DNA of 64,000 bases from the NCBI GenBank assembly GCA_016873995.1, contig VGVR01000002.1, forward strand, positions 119,135 to 183,134. The letters are read 5' to 3'. Made by a program: the position numbers and the translations under genes. Below, in pieces: positions 26,040 through 34,177 of this stretch (the stretch's first letter is position 1; each line of letters opens with the position of its first letter). This DNA comes from Gemmatimonadota bacterium (lineage in GTDB: Bacteria; Gemmatimonadota; Gemmatimonadetes; Longimicrobiales; Gaopeijiaceae). The notes under the pieces are model-generated. The model made no database searches, was not told the DNA's origin, and saw only the letters and a list, made by a program, of their open reading frames with translations.

Positions 26040-26465
26040 TCAGCGGGAGCTGTTGATCGTGTGCACGATGATCAGGCCGCCCGCATAACCGGTGCCGAAG
26101 CGGGTGGTCGCGTCGAGTGCGTCCAAGTACTCGATGCTCCCGATCTGCGTGGCGGAGATGCTCTCGAGGGCGTTCGCGTCACCGATGTGTGCCCGGTCCA
26201 GGTGAACCTGGGGAAACGCGGGCTCCGCGTTCCTGAATGTGGCCTGCGAGCGCGGACGCAGCCAGCCTGGGCGGAGGCGCCGGACGATGAGGTAGGCGTT
26301 GTCGTCTTCGGGGTTGAACTGCTCTCGGGTGATCAAGTTGCCCGTGCCACCACCCCCTCCGCCACCTCCTCCCCCCGATGCACACGCCCAGCCGATGAGG
26401 GCGACCGGGAGCAGCAGGAGCATCTGTCCGACCCGTCGCCGGACGCGTGAACGGCGCTGGCTCAT
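26040..26465 (-). CDS. Gly-rich lipoprotein with a mini TonB-plug motif
   Basis: This 141-residue lipoprotein (signal ends at the Cys of IGWACASG) is followed by a run of ten glycines and then a short domain. That domain ends ALESISATQIGSIEYLDALDATTRFG...GGLIIVHT. It matches the last strand-helix-strand of TonB plugs (IxxIEVLxxxxAxxxYGxxxxxGVIxIxT). ATG 26465 was preferred to 26507 because an AGGGGGGG ribosome site precedes it. The protein would be anchored in a membrane by its lipid with the plug-like piece free. The function is unknown. Confidence 0.68.
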   Translation of the reverse strand: MSQRRSRVRRRVGQMLLLLPVALIGWACASGGGGGGGGGGTGNLITREQFNPEDDNAYLIVRRLRPGWLRPRSQATFRNAEPAFPQVHLDRAHIGDANALESISATQIGSIEYLDALDATTRFGTGYAGGLIIVHTINSSR

Positions 26466-26602
26466 GAACCCCCCCTTTGGCGGTGTGGGTAAGTCGCGGC
26501 GCCCCACGCCGTCTTACCCGCCGCAAAGTAGGCCGCGCCCCCACGGTTCGCCACCCGACGCAGGAGAGGGCCATCTCCCTAGGACGACCGTACTCGCGAA
26601 GT

Positions 26603-26608
26603 TAGGAT
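26603..26608 (+). promoter_or_regulatory. TAGGAT box before pyruvate carboxylase
   Basis: TAGGAT lies nine bases before the ATG at 26618 and there is no ribosome-binding sequence between them. This suggests a -10 box and a leaderless or nearly leaderless mRNA. No good -35 is seen. Confidence 0.35.
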
Positions 26609-26617
26609 TTCGGCCCC

Positions 26618-29600
26618 ATGAAGGCCTTCGAGCGAGTCCTGGCAGCGAATCGCGGCGAGATCGCCATCCGCGTCTTCCGGGCGTGCACCGAGCTCGGCAA
26701 GCGGACGGTCTCGGTGTACAGCGAGGAGGACGCGCTCGCCCTCCACCGCTACAAGGCCGACGAGGCGTACCTGTTGCCCTCGGCGCTCGGCCCGGTCGGT
26801 ACCTACCTCGACATCGAGACCGTCGTCGCGCTGGCCAAGGAGAAGAAGGTCGACGCGATTCACCCGGGTTACGGCTTCCTCTCGGAGAATGCCGACTTCG
26901 CGCGGCGCTGTGCCGAAGAGGGGATCGTCTTCATCGGGCCCCCGCCCGAGCTGCTCGACCTCTTCGGGGACAAGATCCAGGCGCGACGCCTGGCCGAGCA
27001 GGCGGGACTGCGCGTGGTGCCGGGCACGCCGGAGCCGGTGGACGACCGCGAGGCGCTCGAGTTCGCGGAGCGCATCGGCTTCCCGGTGATCGTGAAAGCC
27101 GCGGCCGGGGGCGGCGGGCGCGGGATGCGCGTCGCTCGCGACGCGGCCGAGCTGCGTCAGGTGCTGCCGGTCGCGCGCCGCGAGGCCACCACGGCGTTCG
27201 GTCGCGGCGACCTCTACGTCGAGAAGCTCGTCCGCGATCCGCGCCACATCGAGGTGCAGATCCTCGCCGACGCGCATGGGCGCGTCGAGCACCTCTGGGA
27301 GCGCGACTGCTCCATCCAGCGGCGACACCAGAAGGTCGTGGAGATCGCGCCCGCGATCGCGCTCGACCCGGCCATCCGCAAGCGGATCTGCGACTCGGCC
27401 CAGCACCTCATGCAGACGGCCGGTTACCAGAATGCCGGGACGGTCGAGTTCCTGCTGGAGCCCGGTGGCGACTTCTACTTCATCGAGGTGAACCCGCGCA
27501 TCCAGGTGGAGCACACCGTCACCGAGCTGGTGATGGGGATCGACCTGGTGCAGGCACAGATCCGCATTGCCGAAGGGTGGACGCTCGAGCAGATCGGACT
27601 GCCGGCCAAGATCCCGGAGCCGCGCGGCTACGCGATCCAGTGCCGAGTCACCACTGAAGATCCGGAGAACGATTTCCTTCCGGACGCTGGCCGGATCACG
27701 CACTACAGGTCGCCTGGCGGCTTCGGCGTGCGACTCGACGGAGCGACTGCGTTCACGGGCGCGGTGGTGAGCCCGCACTACGACTCGCTGCTGGTGAAGG
27801 TGTGCACGCACGCGCTCCGCTTCGAGGACGCGATCCGGAAGATGCACCGCGCGCTCATGGAGTTCAGGCTGCGGGGCTTGAAGACCAACCTGCGCTTCCT
27901 CGAGAACGTGGTGACGCACCCGGACTTCGCGGCTGGACGCGTCGACACGGGCTTCGTCGCGTCACACCCGGAGCTGCTCTCGTTCCGGCCCCGCAAGGAC
28001 CGGGGGACGCGCCTGCTCCGCTACATCGGCCACATCGTCGTGAACGCCCAGATCGAGGGGCCGAAGAGCGCGACCAAGCCGGACTTCCCGCACCCCGTGC
28101 TGCCGGCGCCCGCGCCGGGGTGGTCGCCGCCGTCCGGCACGTTCAAGCATACGCTGGACGCGAACGGTCCCGAGGCGCTCGTCGAGCGCCTGCGCGGCCA
28201 GAAGCGCGTCCTCCTCACCGACACGACGTTCCGGGACGCTCACCAGTCGCTGCTCGCGACCAGGATGCGGAGCTACGACATCCTGCGCGTGGCGCACGAC
28301 ACGGGTCGCCTCGCGCCGAACCTGTTCTCGATGGAGGTGTGGGGCGGGGCGACGTTCGACACGGCGTACCGCTTCCTCCGGGAGGACCCCTGGGAGCGGC
28401 TCGAGTCCCTGCGCGAGCAGATTCCGCACGTCCTCCTGCAGATGCTCCTGCGGGGTCAGAGCCTCGTGGGGTACTCGGCCTATCCCGACAACGTGGTGCA
28501 AGCGTTCGTGCGCGAGGCGGCCACCGCCGGCGTCGACGTCTTCCGCATCTTCGACGCGCTCAACTGGGTGCCGAACATGCGCGTCGCCATCGACGCGGTG
28601 CGCGCCCAGGGGAAAGTCGCCGAGGTCGCGCTCTGCTACACGGGCGACGTGCTCGACAAGCGCCGCAAGAAGTACGACCTCGGCTATTACGTGAAGCTCG
28701 CCCAGGAGATCGAGGCGGCCGGCGCGCACGTCCTCGCCATCAAGGACATGGCGGGACTGCTGAAGCCGGGCGCCGCGAAGGCGCTGGTGGAGGCGCTGCG
28801 CGACGCGACGGACCTGCCGGTACATCTGCATACGCACGACAGCACCGGGGTGGGCGTCGCGACTTGCGTGCAAGGTGCGCTGGCGGGAGCGGCGGTGGTC
28901 GACGGATGCATCGACGCCATGGCCGCGGGCACGTCGCAGCCGAGCCTCCGCTCCATCGCCGCGGCGTTGCAGGGGAGCGACCGTGAGCCCGAGCTGGACC
29001 TGGAGGCGCTCGAGCCCCTGAACGAGTACTGGTCCTCGGTCCGTGCGTACTACCGCTTCCTGGAGCGAGGCTCGGCCGCGCCGGACGCGCACGTATTCAT
29101 GACGCAGGTGCCGGGCGGACAGATCACCAACCTGAAGCACCAGGCTGAAGCGCTCGGGCTGCTCGGCCAGTGGCGCGAGATCGTCGAAGCGTATCGGCAG
29201 GCCGACGCCGCGCTCGGCGAGCTCATCAAGGTCACGCCCTCCTCGAAGGCCGTGGGCGACCTCGCGCTCTTCATGGTGCAGAACGACCTGGACGGGGAAT
29301 CGTTGGTCGAGCGTGCCCCCGAGCTGTCGTTCCCCGAGTCGGTGGCGGGGCTGCTGAAAGGGCTGCTCGGCCGGCCGCCCTATGGCTTCCCGCCGGAGCT
29401 CCAGAAGGCTGTGCTCCGCGGCGAGATGCCGCTCGAAGACCGTCCGGGGGCGTACCTCCGGTCCGTGGACTTCGAGGCCGTGCGTGCGGAGGTCCGCGAG
29501 CTCGTGCGCGGTGAGCCCGTGGAGCGCGCCGTGACGGACAGGGAGGTGCTGTCCCGTGTGCTCTTCCCCGAGGTGTACCGCGACTTCGCCAAGCATCGCA

Positions 29601-30091
29601 TCGAGTACGGCGACACCGCGGGCCTCGACACGCCGACGTTCTTCTATGGGCCGAGCTCGGGCGAGCGGGTGGCGGTGGACATCGAAGACGGCAAGACCCT
29701 GATCATCCGGTTGATCTCCGTCGGCGAGGTGCACGCGGACGGAACCCGGCCCGTTGTCTTCGAGCTGAACGGGCACGCGCGTGAGGTGCGCGTGCGTGAC
29801 GCAGACGTGGCGGTCTCGACGGCTGTGCGCACGAAGGCCGACGCCGCCAACTGGCAGGAGGTCGGCGCCTCCATGCCCGGCAAGGTGCTCAAGATCCTCG
29901 TGCAGCCGGGAGACCTCGTCGCCAAGGGCGCCGACCTCCTGGTCACCGAGGCGATGAAGATGGAGACGAGCGCCCGCGCTCCGAAGCACGCCGTGGTGGA
30001 GGAGGTGCTCGTGCGCCAGGGCGACCGCGTCGAGGCGGGGGACCTGCTGGTGCGGTTGGCGCCTGTGCCGGAGACGACCGCGGACGTGTAG
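26618..30091 (+). CDS. pyc: pyruvate carboxylase
   Basis: This 1157-residue protein has the full single-chain pyruvate carboxylase layout. The biotin carboxylase domain (about 1-455) shows LAANRGEIAIR, the Gly-rich KAAAGGGGRGMR loop and EVNPRIQVEHTVTE. The carboxyltransferase domain (about 535-800) shows TTFRDAHQSLLATRMR and the metal-site HLHTHDSTG. A PYC/OADA helical domain follows, and then the C-terminal biotinyl domain with K1114 in EAMKMET. It makes oxaloacetate from pyruvate and bicarbonate with ATP to feed the TCA cycle and gluconeogenesis. It is monocistronic by position. A phosphofructokinase pseudogene elsewhere in the window makes central carbon flow of interest. Confidence 0.97.
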   Translation: MKAFERVLAANRGEIAIRVFRACTELGKRTVSVYSEEDALALHRYKADEAYLLPSALGPVGTYLDIETVVALAKEKKVDAIHPGYGFLSENADFARRCAEEGIVFIGPPPELLDLFGDKIQARRLAEQAGLRVVPGTPEPVDDREALEFAERIGFPVIVKAAAGGGGRGMRVARDAAELRQVLPVARREATTAFGRGDLYVEKLVRDPRHIEVQILADAHGRVEHLWERDCSIQRRHQKVVEIAPAIALDPAIRKRICDSAQHLMQTAGYQNAGTVEFLLEPGGDFYFIEVNPRIQVEHTVTELVMGIDLVQAQIRIAEGWTLEQIGLPAKIPEPRGYAIQCRVTTEDPENDFLPDAGRITHYRSPGGFGVRLDGATAFTGAVVSPHYDSLLVKVCTHALRFEDAIRKMHRALMEFRLRGLKTNLRFLENVVTHPDFAAGRVDTGFVASHPELLSFRPRKDRGTRLLRYIGHIVVNAQIEGPKSATKPDFPHPVLPAPAPGWSPPSGTFKHTLDANGPEALVERLRGQKRVLLTDTTFRDAHQSLLATRMRSYDILRVAHDTGRLAPNLFSMEVWGGATFDTAYRFLREDPWERLESLREQIPHVLLQMLLRGQSLVGYSAYPDNVVQAFVREAATAGVDVFRIFDALNWVPNMRVAIDAVRAQGKVAEVALCYTGDVLDKRRKKYDLGYYVKLAQEIEAAGAHVLAIKDMAGLLKPGAAKALVEALRDATDLPVHLHTHDSTGVGVATCVQGALAGAAVVDGCIDAMAAGTSQPSLRSIAAALQGSDREPELDLEALEPLNEYWSSVRAYYRFLERGSAAPDAHVFMTQVPGGQITNLKHQAEALGLLGQWREIVEAYRQADAALGELIKVTPSSKAVGDLALFMVQNDLDGESLVERAPELSFPESVAGLLKGLLGRPPYGFPPELQKAVLRGEMPLEDRPGAYLRSVDFEAVRAEVRELVRGEPVERAVTDREVLSRVLFPEVYRDFAKHRIEYGDTAGLDTPTFFYGPSSGERVAVDIEDGKTLIIRLISVGEVHADGTRPVVFELNGHAREVRVRDADVAVSTAVRTKADAANWQEVGASMPGKVLKILVQPGDLVAKGADLLVTEAMKMETSARAPKHAVVEEVLVRQGDRVEAGDLLVRLAPVPETTADV

Positions 30092-30204
30092 GGGAGGTTG
30101 GGCGGGGCCCACGACATCGACGAACGCCCCCGGTTGGCCGAGTCACCGACCGGCGGGGGGCTTCCCTGGCGCCTCCCCGACCCACGGCGCAGTTTTCCGC
30201 CCCT

Positions 30205-30233
30205 GGAGCCCGCGGCGCGCGCCGCGCGGCTCC
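30205..30233. terminator. long GC palindrome downstream of pyc
   Basis: GGAGCC (30205-30210) and GGCTCC (30228-30233) flank a perfect 16-base palindrome, CGCGGCGC/GCGCCGCG (30211-30226). The structure is very stable but lacks a T-run. It lies 114 bases after the pyc stop and 30 bases before the next start, so it could be a terminator or a regulatory cruciform. Confidence 0.35.
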
Positions 30234-30262
30234 GACTGCCCAGGAACGCCGGAGAGCCAGCC

Positions 30263-31147
30263 ATGCGCCGCACGACATCGACCGTAGTCCTTCTCGCCCT
30301 CCTGCTCGCGGTCCCCGCTACGGGGTCCGCACAGAACTTCGACGAGATCCAGATCACCACCACGCCGCTAGCGGGCTCGATCTACATGCTGCAGGGGAGC
30401 GGCGGGAACATCGGGGTCTCGGTGGGCACGGACGGCGTGCTCATGGTCGATGACCAGTTCGCGCCTCTCACCGCGAAGATCCAAGCGGCGGTGGCTGCGC
30501 TCTCGCGCGGGCCGGTCCGCTTCGTCATCAACACGCACTGGCACTACGACCACACCGACGGCAACACGAACTTCGGGCGGGCCGGTGCGATCCTCGTCGC
30601 GCACGAGAATGCGCGTACGCGTATGACTCGAACCGACACGATCTCGCTGAGCAACCGCGTGCAAGAGGCGTACGGCCCTGATGGGCTGCCCAAGATCACG
30701 TTCTACCAGTCGATGCGATTCCACTACAACGGGAACGTCATCGACGTGATCCACCTCCGGAACGCACACACCGACGGCGACGCAGCGGTCTACTTCCGCG
30801 ACACCAACGTGCTGCACACCGGGGACACGTTCACCCGCACGGCGCTCTCCTTCATCGACACGCCGAACGGCGGTTCGCTGGATGGGATGATCGAGGCCGC
30901 GTGGACCATGGCCGGCCTCATCGACGACCAAACGCGCATCATTCCTGGGCACGGGCCGATCTCCACGCGCGCGGACCTGCTAGCGCACCACGCGAAGCTG
31001 GTCGTGATTCGCGACCGCCTGCGCGCCCACGCCGCCCGGGGCGACACACCGGACCAAGTGGTAGCGGCCAACCCAGTGCGCGACTACGCAGAGATGAACG
31101 CGGGGAACGAGCGCTGGGTGCGCGCGGCGTACGGGGAGTACAGGTGA
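30263..31147 (+). CDS. secreted MBL-fold hydrolase
   Basis: This 294-residue protein has a signal peptide (1-23, ending GSAQ) and the motif NTHWHYDHTDGN (H92, H94, D96, H97). Further ligands are in NAHTDGD and GHGPISTRADL. It belongs to the periplasmic MBL hydrolases near subclass B3/QuinH-like proteins; a lactamase activity cannot be claimed. ATG 30263 starts the signal peptide, and the upstream in-frame extension is Pro/Arg-rich and rejected. Its stop overlaps the GTG of the next gene by four bases, linking the two exported enzymes. Confidence 0.85.
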   Translation: MRRTTSTVVLLALLLAVPATGSAQNFDEIQITTTPLAGSIYMLQGSGGNIGVSVGTDGVLMVDDQFAPLTAKIQAAVAALSRGPVRFVINTHWHYDHTDGNTNFGRAGAILVAHENARTRMTRTDTISLSNRVQEAYGPDGLPKITFYQSMRFHYNGNVIDVIHLRNAHTDGDAAVYFRDTNVLHTGDTFTRTALSFIDTPNGGSLDGMIEAAWTMAGLIDDQTRIIPGHGPISTRADLLAHHAKLVVIRDRLRAHAARGDTPDQVVAANPVRDYAEMNAGNERWVRAAYGEYR

Positions 31148-31953
31148 CCGAGATCCCACGCCGCGAGTTCCTGTCGGCGGGCGGGGTGTCACTGGCCGGG
31201 GCCGCGCTCGGCGTGGCGAGCCGGCCGCCAGCGGACGAACAGTCCGGGCCCGGTGTCGACGCGCTCGTCTTCGACACGTTCGGCACGGTGGTGGACTGGC
31301 GGACTTCGGTCATCCGCGAGGGAGAGCTGATCGGGCGCACGCACGCGATCGACGTGGACTGGGCGACGTTCGCCGACGACTGGCGCGGGGGGTACGGCCC
31401 CGCCATGAACCGGGTCCGCACGGGCGCGCTGCCGTGGACGAAGCTCGACGACCTGCACCGCATGGTGCTCGACCAGCTCATCGAGGACCAGAGCATCGTG
31501 GCGCTCTCGGAGCGTGAGATCGACAACTTCAACCGCGTCTGGCACCGCCTCATTCCGTGGCCGGACTCCGTGCCGGGTCTGTATCGGCTCAAGGCCCGCT
31601 TCGTGATCGCTCCGCTCTCGAACGGCAACGTGTCGCTCCTCACCAACATGGCCAAGCACGCCGGCCTGCCGTGGGACTGCATCTTGTCCGCGGAACTAGC
31701 GGGTCACTACAAGCCCGACCCCGAGGTCTACCTGAAGGCGTGCGACCTGCTGAGCCTACAGCCCGAGCGCGTGATGATGGTGGCGGCGCACCGTGGTGAC
31801 CTAGTCGCCGCGAAGGGGCTCGGCCTCAAGACGGCCCTGGTGCACCGGCCGCTCGAGTTCGGGCCCCGGGGCAACGTCGACACGACGCCGGACGATCGCT
31901 TCGACTACAACACGAACGATTTCTTGGAGCTCGCGGATCGCCTGGGTGCGTGA
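31144..31953 (+). CDS. haloacid dehalogenase type II with twin-arginine signal
   Basis: This 269-residue protein has a Tat-like leader (RREFLSAGG at about 6-14, then a hydrophobic, Ala/Gly-rich stretch to about 26). The HAD type II dehalogenase domain follows: nucleophile D44 in VFDTFGTVVDW, SNGN, and YKPDPEVYLKACDLL. The enzyme family hydrolyses 2-haloacids. Exported members exist but are unusual, since most are cytoplasmic. GTG 31144 overlaps the previous stop (GTGA). The MBL partner is also secreted, so a two-step periplasmic pathway is plausible. Dehalogenase activity is predicted from family only. Confidence 0.82.
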   Translation: MTEIPRREFLSAGGVSLAGAALGVASRPPADEQSGPGVDALVFDTFGTVVDWRTSVIREGELIGRTHAIDVDWATFADDWRGGYGPAMNRVRTGALPWTKLDDLHRMVLDQLIEDQSIVALSEREIDNFNRVWHRLIPWPDSVPGLYRLKARFVIAPLSNGNVSLLTNMAKHAGLPWDCILSAELAGHYKPDPEVYLKACDLLSLQPERVMMVAAHRGDLVAAKGLGLKTALVHRPLEFGPRGNVDTTPDDRFDYNTNDFLELADRLGA

Positions 31954-32033
31954 CGTGGCCGCATCCACGGCGCCGAGCGACGGACGCGAGGTCGCCACGT
32001 CTCCGGCGCCGACGGTCGCGTGAGGCACGCACG

Positions 32034-33038
32034 ATGAGGAGCCGCGAGGTCCATCTCGTCCGTCGTCCGCTGGGACTCCCCTCGCTGGACGACTTTCGCG
32101 TCGTAGAGGTCCAGGTGGGCGAGCCCGCTCCCGGCGAGGTGCTGGTCCGTAACCTCTTCGTGAGCGTGGACCCGTACATGCGCGGCCGCATGCGCGAGCG
32201 GAAGTCGTATGACCCGCCGTACGCGCTCGGCGAAGCCATGATGGGCGGCGCGGTGGGCCGGGTCGTCGAGTCGCGCTCGGAGAAGTTCGCCCCGGGCGAC
32301 CACGTGCTGAGCCGGCTCGGGTGGCGCGAAGCGTTTCGGTGCGCGGCGTCGGACGTCACCGCGTTGGGTGCTCTGCGCGCTCCGCCGTCGGCGTACCTCG
32401 GCATTCTCGGGATGCCGGGAATGACCGCGTATGTCGGCCTACTCGGTGCGGCCTCGATGAAGGACGGCGAGACCGTGTTCGTGTCGGGTGCCGCCGGAGC
32501 GGTCGGGAGTGCCGCCGGGCAAATCGCCAAGGCCAAGGGGTGCCGCGTGCTCGGGAGCGCCGGGGGCCCGGATAAGGTGCGCTACTCGGAGGAGATCGGA
32601 TTCGATTTCGCTTTCGACTATCACGCGGGCAAGATCCGCGACCAGCTGAGGCAGGGCGCGCCCGAAGGACTCGACGTCTATTTCGACAACGTGGGTGGCG
32701 AACACCTGCAGGCCGCCATCAGCAGCATGCGCCCGTTCGGGCGCATCGCTCTGTGTGGCTCCATTTCGATGTACAACGACACCGAGCCGACCACCGGTAT
32801 CACGAACCTGGCGCGTGCCACCGGATTCGGCCTCACACTCCGCGGGTTCCTGACGCGGCACTACGAGCACATGCGAGGGGACTTCCTCCGCGACATGAGC
32901 GCCTGGTTGGCCTCCGGGACGGTCTCCTATCGCGAGACGATCCGCGAAGGCATCGAGTCGGCGCCCGAGGCGTTCATTGGCCTCTTCACGGGCGCCAACG
33001 TCGGCAAGATGGTGGTGCGCATCGCGGACGCGACCTGA
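32034..33038 (+). CDS. NADP-dependent oxidoreductase, CurA-type MDR
   Basis: This 334-residue medium-chain reductase has the NADP-dependent alkenal/curcumin-reductase pattern: VSVDPYMRGRM near the N-terminus, GMPGMTAYVGLL, the Rossmann SGAAGAVGSAAGQIAK, and VYFDNVGGEHL. It lacks the zinc ligands of alcohol dehydrogenases. It would reduce alpha,beta-unsaturated aldehydes or ketones in the cytoplasm. ATG 32034 fits the family's N-terminus, and an extension to 31950 is Arg-rich and rejected. It lies 80 bases after the dehalogenase gene. Confidence 0.9.
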   Translation: MRSREVHLVRRPLGLPSLDDFRVVEVQVGEPAPGEVLVRNLFVSVDPYMRGRMRERKSYDPPYALGEAMMGGAVGRVVESRSEKFAPGDHVLSRLGWREAFRCAASDVTALGALRAPPSAYLGILGMPGMTAYVGLLGAASMKDGETVFVSGAAGAVGSAAGQIAKAKGCRVLGSAGGPDKVRYSEEIGFDFAFDYHAGKIRDQLRQGAPEGLDVYFDNVGGEHLQAAISSMRPFGRIALCGSISMYNDTEPTTGITNLARATGFGLTLRGFLTRHYEHMRGDFLRDMSAWLASGTVSYRETIREGIESAPEAFIGLFTGANVGKMVVRIADAT

Positions 33039-33090
33039 GGGAAGGGAAGCGAGGGGCGCGGTGGCCTCCGCCTCCGTCGGCGTCGGTTTC

Positions 33091-34101
33091 TCAGCGCGTG
33101 CCGCTGAACGTCCACACCACGACCACGCCGCAGTCCGCTCCGTGGAGGTTGAACTCGATGGGTAGGCCGGCGACGCCCTGATAGACCTCGACTCCGGCGA
33201 TGGTATCGGGGCGCACAGAGCGAGCGAGGGCCGACACGTACCCGATGTGGGCTCCGTCCAGGAACGCGATTGCTTCGGCGTCGACGCCGCAGACGCCTGT
33301 GAGAACGCGCCCGAACGTGGTGGCCGCGCGTGGGCGGCCGAAGCGGATCCCGCGCATGAGGTCGTCCCAGTCGTCCACGTCGCGGGCGGCGATGTCGTCT
33401 GCGGTCCAGAAGACGGCGCCGCTGGGGGTCTTCTCCATGCGCTCGTAGAAGCCCCGCGCCACCAATCCGGGCAGGCGCGCGGACGTCGCCTCGACGCTGA
33501 CGGCCGGAAGCGCCAGGACGGCCACGTCGAGCGTGACGGACAGGTCGACCGTCTCGTTCGGACCTCCGATCCAGAACTCGTCCACTGTCTGCGCGTCGGT
33601 GAACGCCCGGTGTGTGACACGGACCGCGTTCGGCCCCCATAGAATGGGCGCACCCGAAACGCTGAAGGCACCCAGGCTGTCCGTCTCCGCGATCACGGCT
33701 CCATTCACCTCGATCACCGCCCCGAAGAGGGGCTGGCCTCCGACCTGCTCGACGACCGTGCCGGTGAGCGTTGCCGTGGGATCGGCACCCCTTCGCAGGA
33801 CCACACTGCCGACGTCGAGAATCCGCTCGTCCGGCTGCAGCTGGAGCGTGAACGCGCGGGGTGCGTACCCCGCGTTCCGGTAGTTGAGTCGATGCGTCGC
33901 CCTCGTCACTGCTTCCAGTCGGAACATCCCGAGGGAGTCCGTGCGGGTGAACGGCAGCCCGTCGTCGACGAACACGAGTGCGCCGGCGATCGGCGAGCGC
34001 AGTGTATCCATGACTACGCCGGTGACGGTCGCTTCCTGGCCGTACAGCGCGCGCGGCACGCACAGCAGCGACGCAATGACGAACGAGCTAGCCAGTCGCA
34101 C
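33091..34101 (-). CDS. secreted plug-type protein with two regulatory-like domains
   Basis: This 336-residue protein starts at GTG 34101, which has a GGAGG five bases before it; a frame extension to 34170 lacks this. It has a signal peptide (about 1-22), two tandem carboxypeptidase regulatory-like beta domains (about 25-105 and 112-205) and a C-terminal plug-like domain. The plug motifs are EAIAFLDGAHIG, IAGVEVYQGVAGLPIEFN and CGVVVVWT. The EVYxG...EFN...CG pattern recurs in Gemmatimonadota proteins. There is no barrel. It is the third barrel-less plug protein in the window and lies directly downstream of the DUF5916 gene on the same strand. Confidence 0.78.
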   Translation of the reverse strand: MRLASSFVIASLLCVPRALYGQEATVTGVVMDTLRSPIAGALVFVDDGLPFTRTDSLGMFRLEAVTRATHRLNYRNAGYAPRAFTLQLQPDERILDVGSVVLRRGADPTATLTGTVVEQVGGQPLFGAVIEVNGAVIAETDSLGAFSVSGAPILWGPNAVRVTHRAFTDAQTVDEFWIGGPNETVDLSVTLDVAVLALPAVSVEATSARLPGLVARGFYERMEKTPSGAVFWTADDIAARDVDDWDDLMRGIRFGRPRAATTFGRVLTGVCGVDAEAIAFLDGAHIGYVSALARSVRPDTIAGVEVYQGVAGLPIEFNLHGADCGVVVVWTFSGTR

Positions 34102-34177
34102 GGTGACCTCCAGGTTCGCCCACCCTGCTACCCCCAATCGCTCGCGGGGTCGCGAGCGCAGCAGGTGCACGCCCCTC

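Noticed and set aside
27962..30112. 716-residue open frame on the minus strand
   Set aside because: It is a shadow of pyruvate carboxylase with His/Arg-rich low-complexity content.
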